NCBI RefSeq assembly: GCF_001940165.2 | Contig: NZ_CP135162.1 | Coordinates: forward strand, 485,501-549,500 | Direction: 5' to 3' | From: Roseburia sp. 831b | GTDB lineage: Bacteria > Bacillota > Clostridia > Lachnospirales > Lachnospiraceae | DNA: 64,000 nucleotides | Shown: in pieces, positions 45,853 to 55,138 of the stretch | Layout of the letters: each line of letters starts with the position of its first letter | Position numbering within the stretch: the stretch's first letter is position 1 | Made by a program: the position numbers and the translations under genes | Notes under the pieces: generated by a model | Seen by the model: only the letters and a program-made list of their open reading frames with translations | The model's database searches: none | What the model was told of the DNA's origin: nothing

Positions 45853-46731
45853 ATGTCTGCAGAAAATAAAAAAAAGAATACGTCAAAAACAGGCAGCTCT
45901 CTTGGAATTAAAGGGAGAAGAACAATTGCATACATTGTATTAGCAATTATTTCATTCCTTTGTCTGTTTTGGTTTGTCGTTTTATTTGTCAACGCAACAA
46001 GATCACACTCAGAATTAACAAAAGGATTTACGCTTATTCCAAGTAAGTATTTGGGAAAGAACTGGTACAATATCATGCACGGAAGCCTGCCAGTATGGAG
46101 GGGAATGTTGAACTCACTTTTTGTATCAGTATGTTCTGCGGCGCTGTGTACCTACTTTTCCGCGATGACAGCATATGCCATTCATGCATATAATTTTAAG
46201 TTGAAAAAGTTCATGTTCACATTCATTTTAATGATTATGATGATTCCAACACAGGTAAACGCGTTAGGTTTCTTAAAATTAATTGATAGATTGCACATGG
46301 ATAATACATTTGCCCCACTCATTATCCCAGCAATTGCTTCACCGGTGACATTTTTCTATATCAAGCAGTATATGGACAGTGCTTTGCCACTGTCGCTGGT
46401 GGAGGCTGCCAGAATCGATGGTTCCGGGGAGTTCAAAACTTTTAACCAGATTGTATTACCATTGTTAAAACCTGCGATTGCAGTACAGGCAATTTTCTCA
46501 TTCGTAGGAAGCTGGAACAACTACTTCGTTCCTGCCTTAGTCTTACACGACAATGAGAAAAAGACACTGCCAATTTTGATTGCACAGTTAAGAGGTGCAG
46601 ATTTCTTAAAATTCGATATGGGTCAGGTGTATATGATGATTGCATTCTCCATTTTCCCGGTTATCGTTGTTTATTTATTACTTTCTAAGCACATTGTACA
46701 AGGAGTTGCAATGGGAAGTGTGAAGGGTTGA
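45853..46731 (+). CDS. Sugar ABC transporter permease (MalG type)
   Basis: 292 residues beginning 2 bp after the first permease, with AAGGAGG upstream. Six hydrophobic segments and the EAA loop 'EAARIDGSGEFKTFNQIVLP' are seen. It is the second half of the heterodimeric permease and the last gene of the operon. Confidence 0.92.
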   Translation: MSAENKKKNTSKTGSSLGIKGRRTIAYIVLAIISFLCLFWFVVLFVNATRSHSELTKGFTLIPSKYLGKNWYNIMHGSLPVWRGMLNSLFVSVCSAALCTYFSAMTAYAIHAYNFKLKKFMFTFILMIMMIPTQVNALGFLKLIDRLHMDNTFAPLIIPAIASPVTFFYIKQYMDSALPLSLVEAARIDGSGEFKTFNQIVLPLLKPAIAVQAIFSFVGSWNNYFVPALVLHDNEKKTLPILIAQLRGADFLKFDMGQVYMMIAFSIFPVIVVYLLLSKHIVQGVAMGSVKG

Positions 46732-46754
46732 TTCTGCAACGTCACCCTTAGAAA

Positions 46755-46907
46755 AGAACCACAAAAGCTTCTGCTTGGCGGTTCTTGGAAAACATACTTG
46801 ACTTTTTCGTAAGTCATACTCCTTCTTAATTTGTAGGGCTGTCGTACCTTAGTACGGCAGCCTAGATTTATTTTTGGAAAAAAAAACGCCTGGAGAACTC
46901 TCCAGGC
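46755..46907. terminator. Three hairpins after the sugar ABC operon
   Basis: An AGAACC/GGTTCT stem near 46755-46795, GGCTGTCGTAC/GTACGGCAGCC at 46837-46862, and GCCTGGAGA/TCTCCAGGC at 46888-46907. On the plus strand the first two lie after the permease gene; the third has a T10 run on the minus strand, where no gene upstream is known. Confidence 0.55.
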
Positions 46908-47017
46908 ACACTCCATTATCTAGTATAATATATTTTGTGTTACAAGTCTATACTTTTTTTCAGATTCTGTTAGAATAAGAAGAGTCGACAGCGGGATGTG
47001 GGAAAAGGAGAATGCAA

Positions 47018-50000
47018 ATGAATGAATTACCTGGAATCACAAGAGAAGACGAAGAAAAAAGACTGGCGTATGTCATTGACATTGCGCAAAAGAATCTGGA
47101 ACGGAATCAGCAAGGGGTTGCGAAATTAAAGCAAGACTTGCACGAATTGTTGGAAACCTATGGAGCAAAGGACGTTGAGGCGTTATCCATGTGGAACAAC
47201 ACGGTGGTTTTGTTAGAGGAGACTAAGACCGACCTGGTTCGAAGCGAGAAGGCAAGGAAGAAACCGTATTTTGGAAGAATTGATTTTACCGATGAGACGT
47301 TAAAAAAGAAGGAATCCTATTACATAGGAAGAGTTGGAATCGCAAAGGATATTACGAATCTTGAGGTAATCGACTGGCGTGCACCAATCGCAACGGTTTA
47401 TTATGAAAATGCGCTCGGTCCTTGCAAGTACAGCGTGAAGAACGAGGGAACGTATCAGATTGATTTATCCAGAAAAAGAACGTATGAGATTGAACAGGAT
47501 ACGTTAAAAGATTTTTACGATTCGGATGTTGTCGCAAATGACGAACTTTTAACAAAGTATTTAGCAAAAAATAAAAAAGCGGTACTTGGTGAAATTATTG
47601 CGACCATTCAACAGGAACAAAATACCATTATCCGAAAATCCCCGAAACAAAATATTATCGTGCAAGGTGTTGCGGGTTCTGGAAAGACGACCGTTGCCAT
47701 GCACCGGATTTCCTATATTTTGTATAACTATGAAGAGGAGTACCGGCCAGAAGATTTTTATATCGTGGGCAGTAACCGCATTTTACTAAATTATATCACC
47801 AGTGTTTTGCCGGATTTAGATGTCTATGGAATCAGGCAGATGACGATGGAGCAGCTTTTTACCAGACTTTTATATGAAGACTGGGATGAGGTCTCGATGA
47901 AAATCAGGCACCTTGAAAAAGGTGATATGACGGCGGCCGAAAAAGGAAGCTTTTCCTGGTTTCATGATTTGGAAAAATTCTGTAACGAGCTGGAATGGGA
48001 AACGATTCCAAGAGAAGATATTGTCATCAACCGCGCAGAATATGGTATTCACGCGGCCGAAAATAAGAAACGGAAATTAGTCCAAAAGCAGGTCCTTTTG
48101 TCAAAAGAAGCCATTGAAACCTATCTTAAGGAAAATCCGCAGGTTTCCATGCAAAATAAGATTTTAATGCTCAATGAGCGTCTTATGGCAAAGGTGCAAA
48201 ATGAAATCATGGGAAAAGAGATTGGCTACATGCCGGAGGATAAAAAAGAAATTCAAAAACAGTTTCGCTTTTTCTTTGGACCGAAGTTGTGGAAGGGTTC
48301 TATTTTTGAATTATACGAAGACTTTTTAAATTTACAGGATGTCCGTGGAAAAGTGGTTCCCTATGTAAAAAATGAGTTTGATGTCTATGATTTAGCAGCG
48401 CTTGCTTACCTCTATAAAAGAATCAAGGAGACGGAAGAGGTCAGGGAAGCCAGCCATGTCGTCATTGATGAGGCGCAGGACTTTGGCATGATGGCGTATG
48501 CAGTTTTGAAATACTGTATGCGTGTGGGATGCACGTTTACCATCATGGGTGATGTATCCCAGAACATCAGTTTTGGCTACGGTTTAAATGACTGGGAAGA
48601 GTTAAAAGAGCATTTTTTAACCGGAACCTATGACAGTTTCAATCTGTTAAAGAAAAGCTATCGAAACACAATTGAAATATCCGATTTTGCCACGAATATT
48701 TTAAAACACGGAACCTTTCCAATTTATCCGGTTGAACCGATTTTGCGTCATGGCAACTCTGTGCGTATTGAGCAATGCGAGGATGACGCAGAATTAGAAA
48801 AAGAGGTCGCGGCCGCCATTCGAAAATGGCAGAAAAAGGGCTTGGAAACGATTGCGGTAATCTGCCGGGACGAAAAAGAGGCGACAGCGGTCGCAAAGAG
48901 ATTGAAAAAGAAAGTGAAACTGCTTGACAGCAACCTGGAAACTACGGAATTTAGCAGCGGAGTCATGGTGCTTCCGGTCACTTACACCAAGGGATTAGAG
49001 TTTGATGCGGTCATTCTTTATGACCCGGATGAAGAAAAATATCCATCGGATAACGGTCATGTAAAACTTTTGTATGTAGCGGCAACACGAGCGCTTCATG
49101 AACTCGCAATCTTCCACAAAGGAAACTTAACTGGAATCATCAGAGATCCGGTTCCAGAGGGAAGACGTGTCGAGATGCTGCCGGAGGAGACGAAGCGTCC
49201 AGAAAAGAAGGAAGACAAGAAAGCATCCAAACAAGAAAGTGCTTCTAAATTATTGGATGCAGATGGCAAAAAAGCTTTGGAAAGAGCGCAAAAACCGCGC
49301 ACCGAGGTTGGCCCACGAAAGATTGAACTTTCCGACTGCCAGAAGATACAAAAATCACAAAAGGTAGAAATGGTTCGCCCAGGAGGAGCGAAAACTTCTG
49401 CCAAAAACCAGGAACTTTTGAAAAAACGAAGAGAAGAGCAGGCAAAAAAAGCAGCTGTAAAGAACAATAGCATTACGGCAAAAACAGGAAGCCCACAGGA
49501 AGAAGAGAAAAATCTATCTCCATACAAGTTCGGTGATATTCCAGATCAGAGCAAACTTCGCCCGATGGGGCACAGCAAAGCAGATTGCGCAATTCGCTGG
49601 GGCAAAAAGGCAAAAGATTATGTGGATTTGGCAAGTGCTTATGGAACGCTTCGCATCACACCGGTTACGCCGGAAATTGTCCGTATCAGTTTTCAAAAAT
49701 CACAGTTAGCGGAGTTCTCGGATTGTAAGAGCATTGCACTTTTGCAAGGAAGTGTGAAATGGAATTTCAAAGAGTCGAAGGATGCGTTTGAGCTTGCGAC
49801 AGAGAAACTTCTTGTGCGTGTGGAAAAGAAAGTCGGAGCAGTGCAGTTTTTTACAAGAGATGGAAAGAAACTTCTGTCCGAAAATGCCAAAGAACCAAGA
49901 CTGTTAGGCCAGGGCATGAAAAATCAAAGCTATGTCTTTTTTGACTGGGAAAAGAATGAAAAGCTTTGGGCGAAAGGTCTTTTAGACGATGATTTAATCA

Positions 50001-50248
50001 AGATGAATCTTTCTGCAAAATATATTTCTTACGGGAACCGTGCGCTGCGTCTGCCATGCCTGCTATCGGAAAAAGGATATGGACTCACATTCGCTGCAAA
50101 AGATGCGGTGATGTGCTGTGATATTTCGGTATATGGAACCTATGTGATGACAGAGGAGATGCCACAGACCGATTACTATTTCATGTACGGCGGTAGTGCA
50201 GGAGCATCCAGAGAACTTTACAAGCTTTTAACGGGGAAAATAAAATGA
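47018..50248 (+). CDS. HelD-family UvrD-like helicase with GH31-like C-terminal domain
   Basis: 1076 residues from the ATG at 47018, 7 bases after AAGGAG (the ATG at 47012 is too close). A coiled-coil N-terminus is followed by a HelD block ('VIDWRAPIATVYY'), Walker A 'GVAGSGKTTVAMHR' near residue 218, the DEAQ Walker B ('VIDEAQDFGMM'), and 2A/2B domains to about residue 705. HelD removes stalled RNA polymerase. A Lys/Gln-rich linker (about 710-830) then joins a beta-rich C-terminal domain (835-1076). 'DLASAYGTLRITPVTPEIV' and the end 'YYFMYGGSAGASRELYKLL' look like the N-terminal domain of GH31 alpha-glucosidases, without the catalytic barrel. The next gene overlaps it by 4 bp. Confidence 0.8.
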   Translation: MNELPGITREDEEKRLAYVIDIAQKNLERNQQGVAKLKQDLHELLETYGAKDVEALSMWNNTVVLLEETKTDLVRSEKARKKPYFGRIDFTDETLKKKESYYIGRVGIAKDITNLEVIDWRAPIATVYYENALGPCKYSVKNEGTYQIDLSRKRTYEIEQDTLKDFYDSDVVANDELLTKYLAKNKKAVLGEIIATIQQEQNTIIRKSPKQNIIVQGVAGSGKTTVAMHRISYILYNYEEEYRPEDFYIVGSNRILLNYITSVLPDLDVYGIRQMTMEQLFTRLLYEDWDEVSMKIRHLEKGDMTAAEKGSFSWFHDLEKFCNELEWETIPREDIVINRAEYGIHAAENKKRKLVQKQVLLSKEAIETYLKENPQVSMQNKILMLNERLMAKVQNEIMGKEIGYMPEDKKEIQKQFRFFFGPKLWKGSIFELYEDFLNLQDVRGKVVPYVKNEFDVYDLAALAYLYKRIKETEEVREASHVVIDEAQDFGMMAYAVLKYCMRVGCTFTIMGDVSQNISFGYGLNDWEELKEHFLTGTYDSFNLLKKSYRNTIEISDFATNILKHGTFPIYPVEPILRHGNSVRIEQCEDDAELEKEVAAAIRKWQKKGLETIAVICRDEKEATAVAKRLKKKVKLLDSNLETTEFSSGVMVLPVTYTKGLEFDAVILYDPDEEKYPSDNGHVKLLYVAATRALHELAIFHKGNLTGIIRDPVPEGRRVEMLPEETKRPEKKEDKKASKQESASKLLDADGKKALERAQKPRTEVGPRKIELSDCQKIQKSQKVEMVRPGGAKTSAKNQELLKKRREEQAKKAAVKNNSITAKTGSPQEEEKNLSPYKFGDIPDQSKLRPMGHSKADCAIRWGKKAKDYVDLASAYGTLRITPVTPEIVRISFQKSQLAEFSDCKSIALLQGSVKWNFKESKDAFELATEKLLVRVEKKVGAVQFFTRDGKKLLSENAKEPRLLGQGMKNQSYVFFDWEKNEKLWAKGLLDDDLIKMNLSAKYISYGNRALRLPCLLSEKGYGLTFAAKDAVMCCDISVYGTYVMTEEMPQTDYYFMYGGSAGASRELYKLLTGKIK

Positions 50249-51084
50249 CAAATATAGTTAAAATAACAGATTATAATGCAGCAGAATTGGATATTTATGC
50301 AAGAAAAAAGGAAAGCCAGCTGTTGCATTACTATGAACCAAAGCAGGGAATTTTTATTGCGGAGAGCCCGATTGTAATTACAAGGGCTCTCGATGCGGGA
50401 TATGAGCCACTTTCTTTTCTTGTTGATGAGGCAGAACTAAAAACAGAGATGGCGGCGGCGCTTCTTTCGCGCTGCCCGGATACTTTGGTCTATACCGCAG
50501 AAGCATCCATTTTAAAACAGATAACCGGATTTGAACTGACAAGGGGAATGCTTTGTGCGATGCATCGAAGAGAGCTTCCTTCTGTGGAGGAGGTTTGTGC
50601 TAATGCAAAAAGGATTGCGGTGCTAGAGGATGTCGTAAATCCAACCAATATCGGTGCAATTTTCCGCTCTGCAGCAGCACTCAATATGGATGCGGTATTG
50701 TTGACACCGGCATGCAGTGACCCGCTGTATCGCCGGGCAATCCGTGTCAGTATGGGAACAATTTTTCAGGTGCCATGGACTTATTTTTCCAGGAAGGAGA
50801 CAGTCTGGCCGGCAGAGGGAATGGATGAACTGCACCGACTTGGTTTTAAGACGGTGGCGATGGCGCTCCGGGACGATTCTTATAGTATTGATGATCCAAG
50901 GCTTCATGCGGAGGATAAGCTGGCGGTTATTCTTGGAACAGAAGGAGACGGTCTTTCTAACGATACGATTGCAGACTGTGATTATACAGTAAAAATTCCG
51001 ATGACACATGGAGTAGATTCCTTAAATGTTGCAGCGGCAAGTGCGGTGGCATTCTGGGAGCTGGGTAGAAGCGGAAAAAGATAA
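50245..51084 (+). CDS. SpoU/TrmH-family RNA methyltransferase
   Basis: 279 residues overlapping the HelD-type gene by 4 bp (ATGA). The SPOUT knot is clear: 'VVNPTNIGAIFRSAAALN', then 'AVILGTEGDGLSNDTIADC' and 'IPMTHGVDSLNVAAASAV'. An N-terminal substrate-binding domain precedes it. Such enzymes methylate the 2'-O of rRNA or tRNA ribose; the target nucleotide is unknown. The translational coupling to a HelD-type helicase is suggestive of a shared RNA role, but may be accidental. Confidence 0.9.
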   Translation: MTNIVKITDYNAAELDIYARKKESQLLHYYEPKQGIFIAESPIVITRALDAGYEPLSFLVDEAELKTEMAAALLSRCPDTLVYTAEASILKQITGFELTRGMLCAMHRRELPSVEEVCANAKRIAVLEDVVNPTNIGAIFRSAAALNMDAVLLTPACSDPLYRRAIRVSMGTIFQVPWTYFSRKETVWPAEGMDELHRLGFKTVAMALRDDSYSIDDPRLHAEDKLAVILGTEGDGLSNDTIADCDYTVKIPMTHGVDSLNVAAASAVAFWELGRSGKR

Positions 51085-51197
51085 AAAAGGTCGAAAACAA
51101 AATTTATGGTATTTATGAACAAAAAAAGGACATACGAATTGGTATAATTATGCATTGACGCGAAACGCAATATTGCAAATAATAATAATTACCAGAC

Positions 51198-51217
51198 GTT
51201 TCGAAAATTTTCGAAAC
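51198..51217. promoter_or_regulatory. 20-bp perfect palindrome upstream of the amylase
   Basis: GTTTCGAAAATTTTCGAAAC is self-complementary and lies 90 bp before the amylase ATG. A LacI/MalR-type or other dimeric repressor could bind it. A possible -10 (TATAAT at 51143-51148) lies upstream. Confidence 0.55.
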
Positions 51218-51307
51218 AAATACCGAATAGAGCATGCATGACGGAAACTATTTTGGAGAAGGGGAAGGAGAAAGTCTGGAAAATAGAATGAAGGGAGTTT
51301 TTTCAAA

Positions 51308-54274
51308 ATGAAAAAACAGGAGAGAACAGCTTTACGGGCAGGAGCATGGTTGGCAGTGTTTGCACTTGGCATCGCATCAGCTCCGGTAGGTTATGCTCCA
51401 CTACAGGCAGAGGCTGCAACATTACAGCAAAAGTACGAGTTACTAGATGATGTGCAGGACTCTGCCATTTTGCATTGTTGGAACTGGTCGTATCAGACGA
51501 TTGAGGAGAACATGCAGCTGATTGCGGAATGTGGGTATTCTGCAATACAGACATCACCATGTACACAGCCGAAAGATTACACTTATGACGGTGTGGTCGG
51601 AACGGATGTCGGAACACCTGGGGTTGGTGGTTCCGGAAACTGGTGGAAACTGTACCAGCCGGTTACGTTTTCTGTCTGCGATAACGGACAGACATGGCTT
51701 GGCACAAAAGAGGAATTGGAATCCATGTGTGAAAAGGCAGAAGAGTACGGCATTAAGGTAATTGTGGATGTCGTTACCAATCACATGGGAAATATTAAGG
51801 GTTGGCAGAATTCATTGAGTGATGTTTCCCCGCAGGTTGGAACATATTGGAATGAAGATATGTTGACGGATGAGTCATACTGGCACATCAACGATTATCA
51901 GACCTGGATGAGTGACAGCAGACTTCATTTCACACAGGGAACCATGGGAATGCCGGACTTAAATACCGGGGACAGCCGTGTGCAGGCCTATGTTGCCAAT
52001 TACTTAGACGAGCTGATTGACTGTGGCGTGGACGGATTCCGTTTTGATGCGGCGAAACACATCGAGACTCCGGACGATGATCCTTCGTTTGCAAGTGATT
52101 TCTGGCCGAATGTATTAGGGGAAGCCGAGTCACATTATAAAGCAGTCACCGGGGATGATTTGTATGTATACGGAGAAGTGTTAAATACAGTTGGGGATAA
52201 TTTCAGCATTGACTCCTACACCAAATATATGACAGTGACAGACAACTCCGCCGGAAATCATTTGTTAGAAGCATTCCGAAACAATAATGTGGGAACGTTA
52301 AGCATGGATTATGCGCCGGAAGTCTCTCTTTTATGGGCAGAATCGCATGATACTTTTATGAATGAATCCTCCCGGTATGCATCCGATAAGTCGATTGTCA
52401 GAACCTGGGCGATGGTGGCAAATAAAGACAATGCATCCGCACTGTTTTTTGCAAGACCGTACGCATCCGCAGAGATTCTGGAAAATGATCAGGATGGCTG
52501 TATGAAGAGCAATCTTGCAGTGACACTGGTGCAGGCGCAGATGGGCGAATGTGAAACTTACGTGTGGGCAAGCAAGGAAATTGCGGCAATCAACCATTTC
52601 AACAACCGTATGAAAGACCAGTCGGATGAGATGGGCTCCGATGGAAATGTTGCGTACTGCAAACGTGGAAACGGAATTGTGCTGGCAAGTTTTAACGGAG
52701 CAGGAACCATCAGTATGTCGTCACACGGATTAGCAGATGGCACCTATACGGATGAGGTATCGCGCAATACATTTACCGTTTCCGGTGGAGTGCTTCGTGG
52801 AACGATAACCAGTGAGTATGGAATCGCAGTCATCTACCAGAATGTTATGGACAATCCATCCACAAACTATCCGGTTCAGATTACCTGTGACAAGGCAGGT
52901 GGCACAACATTTTACACAGATGGATTAGAGGTTACACTCTCAGAATCCTATGCTAACAGTGCTTCTTATCGTGCGTCGACAGGGGAGGCTGGAACTTTTT
53001 CCGGAACTTGCGCTGTCACCATCGGACAGGGATTAAAGGCTGGGGAGAGCGTTACGTTAACGGTTACGGCATCAAACAGCAAAGGAACACAGACGAAGAC
53101 CTATACCTTTTACAGGGATGAATATGATCTGACAGACTGCATCTTTTTTGAAAATACGAATGACTGGGATAACGTGACGGCATACTTATGGAACGATGAG
53201 GGAACGACTGTTGCCACAAATGCATCCTGGCCTGGAGAAGCGATGTATGCGTGTGATACAAAAAATTGTATTTATGCATTAAAAATAGATACATCTGCCG
53301 GTTACAATAAGGTCATTTTCAGCAACAAAGGGGCATCGCAGACAGCAGACCTTGCGTTTGGAGAAGTTGGTTATCTGTATCATCCGTCGACTGGAACCTG
53401 GACAGAATATGTGGCAGATACGGTAAAGACGCCAATGATTACGGCAAGTGAGGATTCCAAGAAATTTACAGACAGCATCACCGTAACCTATACGGTAGAA
53501 AATGCGGCATCGGCTACGATTTCTGTAAATGGCAAGGAGGAGACGTTTACCGACTCCATCACCAAGACTCTGACGGAGAGCAGTACCGTTGTAATTACAG
53601 CTGTAAATGAAAAGAAATCGGCAACAAAAGAATTTACTTACACCAAGGTAGAGCCGGTGGAGACGACAACCGTATACTTAAATATTGCAGCCTGCAGCTG
53701 GTTTACCAACGATAAGGCTGTTCCTGCAATCAAAACAGACGAGGATGAGACGTATACACAGATGTCATCGTTTGTGAATGCAGCAGGCGAGACGATTTAC
53801 ACAGCAAAAATCAGTGGAGATGCAACAAAAGCAACGGTAGTTCGAATGCTGCCAAGTGGAAACGTTTACAATGCGGTAACGTTTTCGGTAAATCAGGGAA
53901 AGGATTACTTTACCGGCGACAGTAACTGGTCACAGGTGACGGCTTCTAAGTACGAGGAACCGGAAGAAGCTGAGATGATAACGGTTTATTTTGTAAATAA
54001 CTATGAGTGGGGCAGCGTCTACGCCTACGCCTGGGGCGGCAGTGTGACAACATCGACATGGCTGGGAGATGCAATGGAATATGTAGGCACGAATGCGTCC
54101 AACCAGAAAATTTATAAGATTTCCATTGCCGGCGACAGCACAGGATTGATTTTTAACAATGGGGCAGGAAGCCAGACAGTGGATATTACAAGCGGAATTT
54201 CGGATGGAACCAGCTATATGTTAAGTGGCTCTGGAAGTAAACTTAGCGTTGTGGCAGGCACATATCAGAAGTAG
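51308..54274 (+). CDS. Secreted multi-domain GH13 alpha-amylase
   Basis: 988 residues with a signal peptide cleaved near 'LQAEA-ATLQQ'. The GH13 barrel (about 40-510) has all catalytic residues: nucleophile Asp247 in 'GFRFDAAKH', acid/base Glu290 in 'YGEVLNT', and Asp348 in 'ESHDTF'. Then come a beta-rich linker with an FN3-like module ('TVTYTVENAASATISV') and several starch-binding modules of the CBM26 type, two with 'VYFVNNYEWGSVYAYAW' or 'IFFENTNDWDNVTAYLW'. There is no LPXTG anchor, so the enzyme should be released. It would degrade starch outside the cell. Multi-CBM amylases of this kind are typical of Roseburia, Agathobacter and Butyrivibrio. Confidence 0.93.
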   Translation: MKKQERTALRAGAWLAVFALGIASAPVGYAPLQAEAATLQQKYELLDDVQDSAILHCWNWSYQTIEENMQLIAECGYSAIQTSPCTQPKDYTYDGVVGTDVGTPGVGGSGNWWKLYQPVTFSVCDNGQTWLGTKEELESMCEKAEEYGIKVIVDVVTNHMGNIKGWQNSLSDVSPQVGTYWNEDMLTDESYWHINDYQTWMSDSRLHFTQGTMGMPDLNTGDSRVQAYVANYLDELIDCGVDGFRFDAAKHIETPDDDPSFASDFWPNVLGEAESHYKAVTGDDLYVYGEVLNTVGDNFSIDSYTKYMTVTDNSAGNHLLEAFRNNNVGTLSMDYAPEVSLLWAESHDTFMNESSRYASDKSIVRTWAMVANKDNASALFFARPYASAEILENDQDGCMKSNLAVTLVQAQMGECETYVWASKEIAAINHFNNRMKDQSDEMGSDGNVAYCKRGNGIVLASFNGAGTISMSSHGLADGTYTDEVSRNTFTVSGGVLRGTITSEYGIAVIYQNVMDNPSTNYPVQITCDKAGGTTFYTDGLEVTLSESYANSASYRASTGEAGTFSGTCAVTIGQGLKAGESVTLTVTASNSKGTQTKTYTFYRDEYDLTDCIFFENTNDWDNVTAYLWNDEGTTVATNASWPGEAMYACDTKNCIYALKIDTSAGYNKVIFSNKGASQTADLAFGEVGYLYHPSTGTWTEYVADTVKTPMITASEDSKKFTDSITVTYTVENAASATISVNGKEETFTDSITKTLTESSTVVITAVNEKKSATKEFTYTKVEPVETTTVYLNIAACSWFTNDKAVPAIKTDEDETYTQMSSFVNAAGETIYTAKISGDATKATVVRMLPSGNVYNAVTFSVNQGKDYFTGDSNWSQVTASKYEEPEEAEMITVYFVNNYEWGSVYAYAWGGSVTTSTWLGDAMEYVGTNASNQKIYKISIAGDSTGLIFNNGAGSQTVDITSGISDGTSYMLSGSGSKLSVVAGTYQK

Positions 54275-54298
54275 AAAACATAATTTTTGAGTATAGGA

Positions 54299-54341
54299 AA
54301 AGGCAGTAGCTGCGGAAAGTCGTGGTTACTGTCTTTTTTTG
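54299..54341 (+). terminator. Terminator after the amylase
   Basis: Imperfect stem AAGGCAGTA / TACTGTCTT closed by a GAAA-type loop and followed by T7. Confidence 0.7.
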
Positions 54342-54518
54342 AAGGTGAGAAGCAGAAAAATTCTTCATAAAAAATTAAACTTATTTTACATTGAATTTTA
54401 ATTTTATTTATGATATGTTTAATAATGTTAAAACTAATGAGGAAGGATTGTTGATGTAAAAATAAATTTTACACAAATCTAAGCTTAAGATATGAAAAAC
54501 AATAGAAAGGAGACTGCG

Positions 54519-54824
54519 ATGGAGATTGATAAAATACCACAATGGATACTCATGTTAGAGCCGGAGGATATCGCATTTCTTAAGAACTTTGTTTTAAAAT
54601 CAGGTTCCTTAAAAGAAATTGCACGCTTGTATGAAGTTTCTTATCCGACAGTGAGGTTAAGACTCGATAAGCTCATTCAAAAGATTGAGCTGAGTGACAA
54701 AAAGGAAGAAGAGCCATTTTCAAAATTCATCAAAGGGTTAGCAGTTGACTCTGTCATTGATTTAGAAACTGCAAAACTTATCATTGAAAAATACAAACAG
54801 GAAAAGGAGAACCGTCATGATTGA
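54519..54824 (+). CDS. DUF2089-like helix-turn-helix protein
   Basis: 101 residues from the ATG at 54519 (AAAGGAG, 6 bases before). A helix-turn-helix (about 30-55, 'SLKEIARLYEVSYPTVRLRL') is preceded by an acidic helix. DUF2089 proteins are short HTH or zinc-ribbon regulators of unknown role; the metal-binding part is absent here. The stop overlaps the next gene, and together with the membrane protein and the ATPase it forms a short operon. Confidence 0.75.
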   Translation: MEIDKIPQWILMLEPEDIAFLKNFVLKSGSLKEIARLYEVSYPTVRLRLDKLIQKIELSDKKEEEPFSKFIKGLAVDSVIDLETAKLIIEKYKQEKENRHD

Positions 54825-55107
54825 ATTAATAGCCGGATTTGCAGTTGCAATTGTATTGTTAGGAGTGGAGTATTTTTTGTGTACAAAGTTAGAGAACCCG
54901 CTTTGGGGCGGAATCATTCCATTCGTTGTGCTTATCGCATCGATAGCACTTATTGTATGGAAAGATGTGCCATTGACGTCGGGAAAACTTGTTCCATTTA
55001 TTTTGTTGAATGTGATTTGCTTTTTAGAGTGGGCAAGTGGCAGGGAAAAGCATAAACAGCTGAAGCAGGCTGAGTTAGAGCGTATGAAGGCGAAGGATAT
55101 CCAGTAA
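54817..55107 (+). CDS. Small three-TM membrane protein
   Basis: 96 residues from the ATG at 54817 (AAGGAGA before it), overlapping the DUF2089-like gene by 8 bp. Three hydrophobic segments are followed by a basic tail. This DUF2089 plus small membrane protein pairing is common in Clostridia; the HTH protein may be controlled by the membrane partner. Function unknown. Confidence 0.6.
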   Translation: MIELIAGFAVAIVLLGVEYFLCTKLENPLWGGIIPFVVLIASIALIVWKDVPLTSGKLVPFILLNVICFLEWASGREKHKQLKQAELERMKAKDIQ

Positions 55108-55138
55108 AAAGCAGCTTGTCACAAGCAAAGGAGTAGTT

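Noticed and set aside
46888..46907. Minus-strand terminator implying an unknown antisense gene
   Set aside because: No minus-strand gene or promoter is seen to its right; it is kept only as part of a hairpin cluster.
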